Made by a program: the position numbers and the translations under genes
Shown: one piece after another, positions 31,537 to 43,760 of the stretch
Position numbering within the stretch: position 1 is the first letter of the stretch
Layout of the letters: each line of letters starts with the position of its first letter
Assembly: GCA_022702705.1 (NCBI GenBank)
Contig: CM040429.1
Span: 109,903,943 to 109,967,942 of the forward strand
Direction: 5' to 3'
Source of the DNA: Papilionanthe hookeriana x Papilionanthe teres
Lineage: Eukaryota; Streptophyta; Magnoliopsida; Asparagales; Orchidaceae
Length of the DNA: 64,000 bases
Notes under the pieces: generated by a model
What the model was told of the DNA's origin: nothing
What the model saw: the letters and a program-made list of their open reading frames with translations, nothing else
Databases searched by the model: none

Positions 31537-32866
31537 TGAGGATTGCTGGTGGGGATCGTGATTTATGGGGTCTGGATATAGTTCTTCCTCTAGTGAGGGG
31601 GGGGATTCCTCTCTATTCATAGTGGCTGAGGATTCCACAAGTTTCTGAAGTTCAATTTTGTTTTTCTTCTTCTTTTTAGAGGTGTAAATTTCCCACTCTT
31701 CCTCCATAGAATCAAGGGTAGTCCCCAATTTTGAAGGTGAAGGGGGAAGAATGGTCTGAAGGCTGGAGTCATGTTGGGTAGGCCGGGAAGGTTTATGATG
31801 AGGTAAAGGGGATGGATTGGGCAAAGGTGAGGAGGTGGGGATAGGTTCATTTTGAGCAGTTTTTATTTCAGAATTTGGGGGTGGTAAAACTTCATAACTA
31901 TGAGGTTCCTCAGTTGTAATCTGTAACACTCTGGGTGCTGATTCCCCCTGCCTGGGTGAGCTCAACACAGTAACTGCTAGCTGAAGGTTAGTTGAAAGAG
32001 TTCTGGACACTTCTCTATTAAAATTCTCTCTAGCTTGGACTGGAGCTCTCCTTGGGGGTGGGTGAAGTCCGAAACATCTGTTTGTGGTCTGCCCAAACAT
32101 CTTGCAGTGGAAGCAATAATAAGGCCTTTGCTGCATTATAACTTCCTGCCATTGCCCATCTGCCTCTGAGCCAATCCATATCTTTTTCACTTCTCGGAGG
32201 GTGATATCTCTTTCAATTTGAATTCTAGCATATTTAGGTTTGGTCTTATGGAGGGCAGTAGCATCAAGTTTGAGAGGGGTGCCAATGGCCCTTCCAATTT
32301 GAAAAAGAGCAGTTTGGTTAAAGAATCTAGATGGAAGGTTGGGAAGCTTAAACCAAATAGGGACAATGTGGGGGGGGGGGTCCTTGCTGGGATCAAAGTC
32401 TTAGGTCCACTTGAGTAACTTCATCTCCATTCCTGCTATAGTTACCATCTTCTTTGCAAAAAGCCTTGCATAGCCTTCCTCTGATGTGAGGTTAATGAGT
32501 TAATGAGGAGATTCCTTCCATCAAGCAGGCATATTTTCCAATTGCTGTTAAAATTAAGGGAGTCAAAGTAGTTCTTTACTAGTTCCATCTTTGGATGACC
32601 CAGGGCAAATTTGCCAATCATAGTTAATTTGACTTCCTCATTTAAAACTTCCAACTCTTGTTCAGTAAAGAAAACTACAGGGCAGCCATCCTTTACTCCA
32701 ATGGTTTAATAAAGGGACAGGATACCTTGCCAGCAGCAGCATCATGCATTTTCTGGGGAAACACCAGTGAATCAGGATCCTTAAAAGAGGGGCCCTTCCC
32801 AACAACCCGAGCATAAGTTGCTTTGGCCCACTCTATATTAGTATTCAGATCAACTGGACAGGCCAT
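31537..32866 (-). pseudogene. LINE A ORF1 (DUF4283-like, zinc knuckle)
   Basis: An RNA-binding gag-like protein of plant L1 elements. The likely start is MACPVDLN at 32866. A shift near 32693 follows FIKPL, then IGKFALGHPKMELVKNYF and WKICLLDGRNLLI form the DUF4283-like part. The zinc knuckle at about 32115-32070 reads CFHCKMFGQTTNRC, with Gln in place of the zinc-binding His. The Pro/Ser-rich tail leads without a stop into the endonuclease of ORF2 (same open frame 32190-31294). LINE C has the intact CCHC form. Confidence 0.75.
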
Positions 32867-33234
32867 GGTTCCACAGACCACAACCAACAGCTAAACAAAA
32901 TAGAACCACACAACAAACAAAGGCTAGAACAAGCAAACCACTATACTGAAGTGGCAAAAGTTTAGAGAAGCAGTTACAAAGAAAAGATCCAGCAAGAAAA
33001 CCACCACAGCAGGGAGGCCAAATCTAATGAAACAGTAGCAAAATTTGAATGGAGAGGACCCGGGAAGAGACTTCCACCCAGAGGAGGATCCCAAAAGCAC
33101 CACCACCACACTAAACCACCCAAGAGAGGAGCACCACCTACCTGACCACCCTTTCAGAGTCACCAAAGCAGTTGCCACCGCTGGGTTCAACCTTCAAACC
33201 CTAGCAGAGCTCTCTCACCCCAGCCTACCACCAT

Positions 33235-33237
<3 letters not shown>

Positions 33238-33326
<89 letters not shown>
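33238..33326. repeat. (TA)n microsatellite between LINE A and LINE B
   Basis: 89 nt of uninterrupted TA repeat, the longest in the window. It touches the 5' end of LINE A and the truncated 5' end of LINE B. Confidence 0.95.
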
Positions 33327-33329
<3 letters not shown>

Positions 33330-35732
33330 CGTTTACTTATCAAGAGATGGTCGAAGTTCAACCATCACTCCATTCTAATCAATGGTCGGTGTTGGGGAGG
33401 TTTTCAAGCCACTAGGGGCCGAAACATGGTGATCCCCTATCCCCTTCCATATTCATCATAGTGATGGATTACTTATCTAGGCTTTTGGACAATTGGGTCT
33501 TTCCCCTACATTATACCAGATACCATCACAAATCTAATGTAGTTATCTCCCATCTTCTTTATGCTGATGACATCATGATCTTCTCAAGGGCCTCCAAGGG
33601 TGCTGTTAAAAAAGTTATTCACTGCCTTAACCACTTTCAGAAAGTTTCTGGCCTCCAGTTCAGCAAAGAAAAATGTGAATTATTATTCCCTAAGCACACT
33701 ATCGCTACTGTCTCCCACTGGATTCTCCAGTTTACTGGTTACACTAAAGCTACTCTCCCAATGAAATACTTAGGGGTGCAACTCATCAAAGGGAGAGTCA
33801 AACAGACTCAATTTGAGGAAATTATTGTGAAAGTAAAAAATCAGCTCTCAAACTGGACCACTTCCTATCTTTCCTCTGGGGGTAGAATTACCCTACTCCA
33901 TAGCATCCTTACAACTTTTCCAAACTATGTTCTTCAAATGTCCTGTATGAAGAAGAGTTCAAGAACCCAACTAGAGAGAATATTCAATCGTTTTCTATGG
34001 GCTGGCAGTAGGAGGCAGATCCACTGGGTGTCGTGGAACAAGCTTGCCAAGCCTATTGAGCCGGGGGCCGGGATTCAAGGGTCTCCTTCAACTCGGCAGA
34101 GTTAATTTCTGCAAACTCGGGTTCGATTTAGACAACAAAGCTCTTTATGGGCTGTTTATATGAAAGGGAAATATTGCAAGGATAGTCACCCCACTATGGC
34201 ACAACTTAAACCAGGAATTTCTAAGATCCGGAAACATATGATCCTTAATAGAGATTTAGTCGAATCATTATACTATCGGGAGCTCAGGCAATGGCAAGGT
34301 TCAGTTCTGGTATGATAACTGGTGTCCCCCTTATATGAAACAAGCACTCCCCAACATTGGTAAACATCATTTAGCTGTGGCTGTCTGCTGGGATAATATG
34401 CATTGGTCCACCTTCAAACTACAAGAGTTAGTTACTGCTGTTTCTGCTCAACAAATTTCTTCCCTCCCTTTTGACAGAACCAAGGAGGACAAAATTGTCT
34501 GGTGCGAGTGGTGGTTTGCATAGCCTCACCAAACATATCTACCTTAAGATCAATGAGTGGCCACATCGTAGATGGGGCGAGAAAAATCCGGAACAAGTAC
34601 CTGACTCCATCTATGTCTTTCTTTGCCTGGAGACTGTTCCATAAGCTGCTGCCTACTGATGATATTCTTAAGCTCAAGGGAATCAGGGGGCCTTCTAAAT
34701 GTTTTCTCTGTGGGACCAATGAAGACTCATTGCAGCACATATTTTTTACCTATACCTTCTCTCAGGAGGTGTGGCAGGGTGTCACAAATCTCCTTAACAT
34801 TAATACATTACTCCTGGAATGGCATGAGTTTCACAACTGCTGGTCCTCCTGGCAAAAGACCAAAGTGGGAGATATTCCTTTGATCATTGCATGGTTTATT
34901 TGGATGCATAGAAACAAGTATTAAGTTTGAGGATAGAACCGGCAATGTCTCTATCGTGGTGGGGAACTGCCATTCCTACCTCACTAAACTTATACAGCTG
35001 AAAAAGTTCCCCACCATACTTCACTCTACTGGTTCCAATCTCCCCAGAAGATTTAAAATTCTGACTGTCTACTCGAAAACCCCACCTTACCCTTTCATCA
35101 AAATTAACACTGCTGGTTCCTTCTCTGATGGGGGTGCTGGTTGTGGGGGTGTTTTCAGAGATCACCATGGAAATTGCCTTTGTCATTTCCAAACTCCTTT
35201 TGTGGCACAAGATGTTCTTGAAACTGAATTTGCTGCAGTTTTCAGGGCTTTACATCTAGCACTTTCTTTCCAATGGCACTCTCTTATTGTGGAAACTGAT
35301 TCAGAGCTTCTTTTAAAATCTATGCAGAACATACATCACCTAGGTTGGCACCATGTCTTTTGGACCAACAAAATTAAAGCTATCTCCCAACATTGTGATA
35401 TTAGGTATCAGTTCATTTACAAGGAAGGTAACAGGCCTGCCAACTGGCTTGCAAGAAATGGCAACTCAACTCAGCAAATTGCTGTCTCTGCTGACCCCCA
35501 TCCCCAACCGAAATCGTTCTTGGAAACCGACAGTGCTCCGGGCTCCTTACTTCGCATTGGTTCACGGCTAGGCATTCAGCTTTTCTCCTACTTGTTGATC
35601 CCTTTTTGGCTTGTTGGTGGTCATTTTTGCTCCTCCTACAATCAGCCCCTTACTCCTTGGAAAGTGTCTAAGTTTTCTCTTTTTCTATTTGCTTGGATTT
35701 TGTGGTTTATAGGGCACACATTTTTGAGATAG
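33327..35732 (+). pseudogene. LINE B ORF2 remnant: RT C-terminal half, zf-RVT, RNase H
   Basis: After two stops near 33460 the frame at 33461-34105 holds HLLYADDIMIFSRAS (active site YADD), GLQFSKEKCELLFPKH, LPMKYLGVQLIKG and LSSGGRITLLHSIL. A zf-RVT region follows (FAWRLFHKLLPTDDIL, CFLCGTNEDSLQHIF, 34502-34924). The last frame, 34887-35732, is an RNase H-like domain: FIKINTAGSF...GGVFRD, ETEFAAVFRAL, IVETDSELL, and KEGNRPANWLARNG. The first acidic residue position reads N-T-A-G, so the expected Asp is lost. This C-terminal RNase H is typical of plant L1 elements. Confidence 0.85.
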
Positions 35733-35880
35733 GTTTACTTTTTTACTTCTTACTTTAGGTAGTTTCCATTTTGGTGTGGAGTTTTTGTACTGAGTTTTGG
35801 TTGTCTCCCATTTGGGATATTTTGTAACTTCACCCTTTTCAATCAACATGTAGGGAGCCTAAAGTAGCTCCTTCCCCAAA

Positions 35881-35889
<9 letters not shown>
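33327..35889 (+). mobile_element. LINE B, L1-type, 5'-truncated
   Basis: A plus-strand copy of the same family as LINE C, starting inside RT (LIKRWSKFNHHSILINGRCWGG) directly after TA repeats. It runs to the 3' tail CATGTAGGGAGCC...AGCTCCTTCCCC, then 12 A and (TA)n. About 2.56 kb remain. Confidence 0.85.

Positions 35890-35930
<41 letters not shown>
35890..35930. repeat. (TA)n microsatellite between the 3' ends of LINE B and LINE C
   Basis: About 41 nt of TA repeat. The two LINEs meet here tail to tail: CATGTAGGGAGCC at the end of B, and the reverse complement of a near-identical tail (GGTTCCCTACATG) opening C. Confidence 0.95.
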
Positions 35931-35932
<2 letters not shown>

Positions 35933-36251
35933 AAGAAAAGGAGCTACTAAAGGTTCCCTACATGTTTAAAAGTATAATGTTCAGAGGTTACAAGTCTTCT
36001 CAAAAAGAGCAAAAGCAAAAATACAATATTTGTAACCCAATAAAAATAAAAATTAGAACCCATGTAAACCCCAAACCAATGCACGTTAAACTTAGAAAAC
36101 AGCAAAAGACCCACAAAATTTCAAAAAAATTTCATCAGGACCAAAGAGAGCCAAAACCCAAGTTGCATATCAGAGAGAACAATTGAGCAGATTCAGAAGA
36201 AGCAACATGAAAGGAGGCCTTAAATGTCCACAACTCTGAAATGAGGAGCCT

Positions 36252-39200
36252 TCACCTGATCACCTTCAATGAGATAAGATAATTGAGGAGGGGGGTCGGA
36301 GGAGACCAGAACTTGCTGGGAGGAGAGGGCCCTCTTGGCAAGCCAATTAGCTGGCCTATTACCTTCTCTAAAAATGAAATCAAATTGAGTGTTAATCTAC
36401 TGAGATAATGTCTTGATTCTGTTAATCCAGATGGAATGATGCCAAGGTGGGGGGAGGTTATTCTGCTAGTACTGTTGAAGAGTGGCCGAGTCACATTCCA
36501 CAACAACATTAAACCAATGACAAGAGGCAACCAGATTTAGAGCCCAGAACACAGCAACTAATTCAGATTCAAGGGCATCAGCAGCATCATTAAGTGTCTG
36601 GAAGAAGCAAACACACTTACCATCTTGGTCCCTGAAAACACCCCCACAACTAGCACCACGTTCAGAAAATGCCCCATCAGAGTTAACTTTGATAAATGGG
36701 TGGGTTGGAGCTTTCCAGTAAATTAACATTATTTTGGACTGCTTTGGGTAGTTTTTTACTGGAGTGTTGAGAATGTTAGGGAACTTTTTCAATTGGATGA
36801 GCTTAGTTAAAAATGACTGGCAATTTCCCACCACAGTTAGGACTCTACTCGTTTTGTCTTCATACTTCACACTGTTTCTGTGCATCCAAATAAACCAAGC
36901 AATGATAAATGGAATATCTCCCACTTTAGCTTTTTTCCAGGATAGCCAGCAAGTAGATAACTCATGCCACTCAAGAAGAAGTGTGTTGATGTTAAACAGA
37001 TTAATAACCTCCATCCACACCTCCTGGGAAAAGCTACAAGTAAAAAATATGTGTTGTATAGTTTCAGCATTAGTCCCACATAAGTAGCACTTAGAAGGCC
37101 CTCTAATCCCCTTAAGTTTGAGAATATCATCAGTTGGAAGGAGATTGTGAAAAACCCTTCAAATTAAGAAGGACATGGAGGGTGAAAGATACTTGTTCCA
37201 GATTTTCCTACCCCAATTGAAGGAAGCCAGTTATAGATATTAAGGAAGATATGCTTGGTGAGGCTTTGAAGCTTTCCATTGTGCCAAATAATCTTGTCAG
37301 GTTTGGCTTTGTCAAAAGGAATAGAAGCAACCTGGTAAGCAGAAGACTCAGTGAGCAGCTCCTGAAGCTTAGTGGGAGACCATTGCATACTGTCCCAGCA
37401 GTTAGCTACTGGGAAGAGCTGTTTATTAATATTTGGGAGGGCATTCTTCATCTCAGGGGGCACCAACTGTCATGCCAAAACATCACATTCCGATTACCAG
37501 GCTCCCAGCAGTATAAAGATTCAGCAAGGTCTCTATTAAGAAGCATTTGTTTCCAGATCCTAGAAATTCCAGGCTTGATTTGTGCCAAATTGGGGTGGCT
37601 GTCTTTACTATATTTTCCTTTCATAAAGAGAGCCCACAAGGAATTTTGCTGTCTAAACTGAATCCATAATTTACAGAAATTAACTTTATGAAGATGCTGT
37701 AATCCTTTGAATCCCAATCCTCCTACCCCAACAGGTTTTGCAAGTTTCTGCTAGCTTGCGCAATGCATCTGCTTTCTTTGTCCAGACCATAAAAATCTAT
37801 TGAAGATTCTTTCAGTCTGGAATCTAGAACTCTTCTTCATGCATGTCATTTGGATAACATATTTTGGAAAGGTTGTGAGGATACTATGAAGGAGGGTGAT
37901 TCTACCTCATGTGGATAAGAAGGAGTTTGTCCAGTTGGATAACTGGGCATAAAGTATGCCAATAATTTCCTCAAAGTGGAGCTGTTTGGATCTACCCTTG
38001 ATAAGCAGCACCCCCAAATATTTCAAAGGAAGATTAGCTTTAGAGAATCTAGTATAGTTAGTAATCCAATGAGATAAATCTGCAGCAATATGCTTGGGAA
38101 GGATCAACTCACATTTGGCATTGTTGAATTGAAGACCAGAAACCATTTGGAATTGTTTAAGACAGTTAAGGACTCTTTTAACAACAATCTTGGAAGCCCT
38201 GGAAAAAAATCATAATATCATCTGCAAATAATAGGTGAGAGATAACCACATTAGACCTGTGATGATATCCGACATATTGGAATGGGGAAACCTGAGCTTC
38301 AAGGAGCCTGGAGAGATAGTCCATTACTATAATGAAAATGGAAGGGTATAGTGGATCTCCCTGTTTAAGTCCTCTAGTGGCTTGGAAACCACCCCAAATC
38401 TGGCCATTTACAAGAATAGATTGGTGGTTAAATTTTAGCCATCTCTTAATCAGCAGGCAGAACTCAGTAGAGAAGCCCCTAGCATGTAACACCTGAAGGA
38501 TGAAGTTCCAATCCAAAGTATCATAGGCTTTCTTAATGTCAAGCTTATATATCAGATTGCCTCCCTTGCATGCTCTATCTAAATCAAGCATTAACTCTTG
38601 AGCAAGAAGAACATTATCAGAAATGGATCTTCCTTTAATAAATACAGACTGGTGAGGGCTGATTATATTATTAAGATGAGGCTGCAATCTCCCAACAATC
38701 ACTTTGCTAATTATTTTGCTGATGATAGTGGTGAGGCTTATTGGTCTATAGTGGTTCCAATTTTTAGGTGCAGTGGTTTTAGGGATAAGCACAGTGGTAG
38801 AGGAATGAATGTACTGTGGGAGATCAATGCCTTGAAAGAAACCTTGGATAGCAGCAGTAACATCATTCTTACAGAAGATGTAGGTTTTCTTATAAAAATC
38901 TGCATTAAACCCATCTGGACCAGCAGCTATGGAGCTGTCAATGGACTGTAAAGCCACCCAAATTTCTTCCTAAGAGGGGATATCAGTGTGACTGAGAGAG
39001 TTGGTGTAGTGGTAGACATCATTAAACAAGCTGCTGTCAATAGAAGGACCGGAGCAGTTTTTGAAGGTAAGAAGTTTTTGAAAAAATGAGACAACATTGT
39101 TTGCAATATCAGAACCATCCCTTAGCATTATCCCTTGATCTGTCATAATAGAAAGGATGGCATTGCACTTCCTTTTATACTTTATACAAGTATGATAGTA

Positions 39201-40242
39201 CTTGGTGTTCCTATCTCCCTCCTTAAACTTGTTGATGGATGCTTTTTGTCTAAGAATTTGGTCCTGCAGTTAAGATAAGTAAGTAATTTCTCTTGTGCAG
39301 TCACAAAATCTTTATACTTATTCTCATCAACTTGAGCTGCAACTTCAACTTTAGTAACTTCCCATTCAGCCTTGATGACCCCCTGGAAAACATCTCCAAT
39401 AGAATCCCAGCTCCACTTTCTCAAAGCCCTAGCTAGCTTTAGTTGGAGATTTTGTAGGTTGGTAAAAGGATTAGAGGTGGGGCTTACACTCCAGTTTTCA
39501 TAAATAATAGACTTAAAGTTTGGATGACTTGACCAAAAACTCAGATATCTAAATGGAGTAGGGGAATGGTGGGTATAGGGTGTGGAGATGGTGAGAAGAA
39601 GGGGTTTATGATCAAAACTAGCAAAATTGAGATGAGTGATGGTAGTATGCAGAAAATTTTGATACAAGGAGTCATTGGCCAAAAAACGATCAAGTCTCTC
39701 CCAAATGGCTCCTCTCCTCCAAGTCAATTGGCTTCCCAGAAAACCCAGGTGAAACAAACCTTCCTTATTAATACTGTCATTAAATTCAGTAATCTTTGTC
39801 TGGTTTGGTAATCTTCCTCCCAGTTTTTATTTTCCTGAAGCAATACTGTTGAAGTCTCCTCCCACAATCCAGCTAAGGGTCTCCACCTTACTAATTTCAA
39901 TAATCTCATTCCATATATTTCTTCTGTTAGATTTGGTACAGCCAGCATAAACAAAAGTGGCAACAAAACTGTTCCCCTCTAAATTGAAGTGGAAATGCAC
40001 TAACTGTGGGTGATATACCTGGACTGACCAGTATAGCTCTTTTCTGCAGATTAACCAAATTTTATTAGTGGAATTAGCAAAGAAGGTGCAACTAGGGATT
40101 TTGGTAAGGATTTTAGCTTGATTTTTGTGCACCATAGGTTCCAAAAAAATCATACACCAGAGTTGGTGTTTCTTATAGAGAAGTAATAATCTTTTAAAAA
40201 AAAGGGGGGTGTGCCACCCCTCTAATGTTCCAGCAAAGACAT
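36252..40242 (-). pseudogene. LINE C ORF2: endonuclease, RT, zf-RVT, RNase H
   Basis: The ORF2 start MSLL at 40242 is followed by a one-base loss inside the LCWNIRG motif. Endonuclease: MIFLEPM (catalytic Glu), WIVGGDFNSIASG, ERLDRFLAND and SFDHKPLLLTI. The RT frame 38957-38178 is long and clear: SIAAGPDGF, WNHYRPISLTTIISK, IKGRSISDNVLLAQEL, KLDIKKAYDTLDWNF, GLKQGDPLYPS and HLLFADDIMIF (active site FADD). A second RT piece is 38146-37907 and zf-RVT lies near 37130-36870. The RNase H (37020-36350) has FIKVNSDGAF, ESELVAVFWAL, VVECDSATL and FREGNRPANWLA. Frameshifts near 40225, 38180, 37450 and 36480. Confidence 0.88.
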
Positions 40243-40244
40243 TT

Positions 40245-41480
40245 GATCATCTGGAGGTTTGGGATTTGGTGATGAGTGGGTAAAAATAGATCTAGATCTT
40301 GTCTTGGTTCTTCCCCTGGAGGAGTCCTGAGGAGAGCCATATGAATTTTTTTTATCAGGGAGCTCCTGGGCTTGAGCTGCTAATTTTTGCAGCTCAGTGG
40401 AGTGTTTTTTCTTTTTCTTTGATTTCTGACATTGCCAGGCTGACTCCATTTTCCCTTACTCTTCCTCTAGTTGTGATAGGGGTGGGCTTACAAAAGATGG
40501 CTGGGGCTCACCATCCAGTATAGGTTCCTGAGGCTCCAACTCAATGGATTCTCCTTGGGAATGCACATTATCAGTAGGAAGTTCAGCGACTAACTCCATG
40601 TCACTGTTGTTCACCTGGGGTGCTGCTGTTTCTACCTGAATATTTTCTGATACCTGAATTTCCACTGCTTTCCCTTTAGCTGGCTTCTTTGAGGTGGCTT
40701 TAGCCTATAGCATTTCTCTTTAGGATGACCAAACATCCTACAGTGTTGGCAGTAGACAGGCTTATTTTCTAAGACTAACTCTTGCCAGAAGCCCTCTCCA
40801 TCATCAGAAATAGTAATCCATATTTTTTCTATCTCTAGTAGAGACACATCCCTTTCTACTAGTAATTTAGTTGCTGCTGGGCTGCCTATATCATGTGTTG
40901 GGGGATCAACTCTAAGGGGTGTTCCCAATGCCCTACTAATCTGAAATATGGCATGTGTATGGTATAATTGGATTGGTAAATTTGGGAATGTGAACCATAA
41001 AGGTTTTAATGGAGGTTCTTTAGCAAGATCAAAGCCTGGATACCATTTAATTAGCTTCATTGATGAATTTGCAATGTGCATCACCAGCAAACCCAAAATT
41101 CTTGCATAATCTTCCTCCCTTGATAACCTAATAAGGAGGTGCCTACCATCCATAACCCCCAACTTCCACTGGCCCACAAACTGAAAATTCTCAAAATGCC
41201 TTCTAACTAACTCCATTTTGGGATGTCCAAACTGGAATTGTCCAACAATAGTGAATTTAATAGCATCAGCAAGGGTATTCATTTCCTGGGAGGTAAATAA
41301 AACAGCTGGTCGACCATCTTTTGTGCCCAATGGTCTGACGAATGGGCAATCTGCTCTTCCTACAGCAGCATCATGCAAGATTTGGGGGAAAGTCATGTGT
41401 TCCACTGACTTCGATAAAATGCCTTTACTGACAGCAGAGGCATAAGTGGGGAGAGCCTTTATGACACTGGAACTAGCCAT
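40245..41480 (-). pseudogene. LINE C ORF1 (DUF4283-like, zinc knuckle)
   Basis: Starts at MASSSVIKALPTYASAV (41480). The upstream open residues are 5' UTR. It holds the DUF4283-like domain (FTIVGQFQFGHPKMELVRRHF, WKLGVMDGRHLLIRL) and PLWFTFPNLPIQLYH. The zinc knuckle CQHCRMFGHPKEKC is a perfect C-x2-C-x4-H-x4-C. A frameshift near 40690 follows the knuckle, and an acidic Gln/Glu/Pro-rich and then Lys-rich tail (QKSKKKKKH) runs to the start of ORF2. It would bind LINE RNA. Confidence 0.82.
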
Positions 41481-43727
41481 CAAACAGCTCCAGCAAGAAG
41501 AGGAGAGAAGCAACAGCCTGTAAGAAAAGACCCAGAAGAGTCTACCAGACCACAGTCCAATGGAACAGTAACAGCAATTCAAAATAAGGAACCCGGAAAG
41601 TCCCCCTTCAAAACTTCCTTCACAGAACCTACACAATAGGGAAAACCGCGACTTACCAGCCCACTAGAGATCCACCAACCACAGGAAAAGCCTTCAGAAA
41701 ACTCCAGCCGCCGCCAAGACAGGGCCATTACTGCCCAAACCCTAGCAGAACCAAGGTAGCCGCCACCATCATTTTATATATATATATATGGATTTTGAAA
41801 GTAATATTTTACTTTTGAAGAGTATGAAATCAAACTGATCTCATATAAACAACAGTTTAAATAATCAAGCATTTCACCACAAGACATGTATTTATCTAGA
41901 AGAATAAATACATGGCTTAAGGTGAGCTTGATCAAATAAACTAAAGAATTTATGACATCCGTTTGGTCTGCGAACCTTTTTTACTGACAATTTCCCTTAT
42001 CTAATATGAAATAATTAGATAGGATTTATATTAATCTGAGATCTTTAAGTTTCCTATAAGAGTAATCCTCTATAGTTATTTACATCTTAGATAACTGAAG
42101 TTACCTATGAAAACTCTTGATATAGATTAGGAAATATTTAAACTCATGACTTCAAGGTAAGTTTTTCATTGAAAATGTGATAGTCAGAAATTCAATAGGT
42201 GAGCAGCTCAAGTTTTGGAACATTTCATTTTGTTAGAATCTAAAGAAGAAAAAGGCTAGGGGAAGAACATAGATTCAAGAAAAATCTTGATGTCTTCCCA
42301 AACTATCCTATGATTTGGCTTCGATTGAGGAAATTTACTTGGTGTTTCATCCTGTCAATTTTATTATTTAGGACTTACATTCACTTGATATCGATCATGT
42401 GAATGGCTTGGAAGATAGGAGGATTTATGTAATAATCGATGACAACCTCGGAATCCTAAAGCGAGTTAGGGCTTATATTGCACAACATAGTTGTACAACG
42501 GCCTAAAGAAAAGGTGAGGATTTATGCTGCGCTCAGCAAGCTACCTCAAATTCCTATGGCTTGTTTTTTTTAATTTTTAAGGATTGGTTTTGTTGATGTA
42601 GACAAGTTTTGCTATTGAAGATGATCGTGCTGCCCACTATGCATGCTGCAAGCTCCTCGTCGTAGCAGGTTTAGTTTAAAGAAGTGTTAATTGAAGAGAG
42701 AAGAGAAGTGTTATGTTTTAAAAATATTTGAATTGAGATGTCTTAATATTTTATTAGGGTAACATTAAAGTTGATTATAGAAACACCGGTTAAGATCCCA
42801 CGGTTCCATCATCTAGGCATAGCTACTTTCATCGGATTCACTTAGTCCAAATGAATTTACTAAACTCAACTAAAGGAGTTCCATACTTTAATTTAGACGT
42901 GGGAAACCTCGTTAGCAACACGTAGGCTACCTCCTCCAAGGGATTCCTGATCATCCAACAAGACTTTTCAATTTAGTTACAATTGTGGTTTTTGTTTTTT
43001 TGTGATTAAATTTTGAGTTATTTTATATTTTGAATGTTGTGGACGTGAATTTTATCTTGTCTTGATTTTTAATTTTAATTTTAGTCTCAGTTTTGTGGCT
43101 ATCCTAAAGATTTCAGTTTTCATGCAGGGTGACATTGTTGTTTAGCATGCAAGTTTGCAAGAAAATAAAGTACAGTAGAGTAGGTAAGTAAATTGCATTA
43201 AAATAAAAGCAAACCTGGTAGGTCTTCCCGTCATCTCCACCTAAAATTTTAGTGTTCTTGCAATAAACATTTATGTTTTGTAGGGAAATAAAGTCCTATG
43301 AATACGTTCATCATAGGTCTACCAAGCTCTATGTCATAACCCTACGAACTCCTATTCGTTTATGATATTTCTTCATTTAATAAATATAATAGGTACAATA
43401 GTCCTACAATGTGTCCAGAAGACTTGTGAAAAGTCCAGGAGAAACCTGGATATTTCACAATACATTTGAACTTCCTTGAGATCCTTTTGGGCTCATAATA
43501 GTTATTAAATGTTTTATCTATTTCATACCCTTATGCTCAGTGAGACAATGCTTTAATCATCTCGAAAAGTGTAGTTGTTATCATTTGGTGCTTTACTTAG
43601 GAAATATGTGAGTGAGCCTTTAAAGGCAAATTTTAACTTATGGAAGAAGTTACCAAATTTTGTTGAGCTTGTAATGTTTAAAAAGGTAGTTTAAAATTAA
43701 TTATTTCTCCTTCCTATTCCTCATGTT

Positions 43728-43729
<2 letters not shown>

Positions 43730-43758
<29 letters not shown>
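43730..43758. repeat. T homopolymer, 29 nt
   Basis: A pure T run inside the AT-rich part of Tat2 LTR; absent from the matching place in Tat3 (near 54300). Probably slippage; length may be uncertain. Confidence 0.9.

Positions 43759-43760
<2 letters not shown>

Larger units (their letters stand above)
27291..33237 (-). mobile_element. LINE A, L1-type, near full length
   Basis: A minus-strand non-LTR element of about 5.9 kb flanked by TA repeats on both sides. It carries a 5' UTR, ORF1 (DUF4283-like with zinc knuckle) and ORF2 (endonuclease, RT, zinc-binding region, RNase H). The 3' end (near 27291) is a short conserved tail ending in TTCTTTG directly followed by (TA)n, and no poly(A) is seen. 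The 5' end begins AGATGGTGGTAGG, close to the start of LINE C. Confidence 0.85.
35931..41774 (-). mobile_element. LINE C, L1-type, near full length
   Basis: A minus-strand element of about 5.84 kb, the best preserved of the three. The 5' end (41774) starts ATGATGGTGGCGGCTACC and the 3' tail abuts TA repeat. ORF1 and ORF2 are recognisable with relatively few breaks. Confidence 0.88.

Noticed and set aside
33045..33461. Open frame with a long alternating Tyr-Ile stretch
   Set aside because: It is a read-through of the (TA)n microsatellite joining the LINE A 5' end to LINE B.
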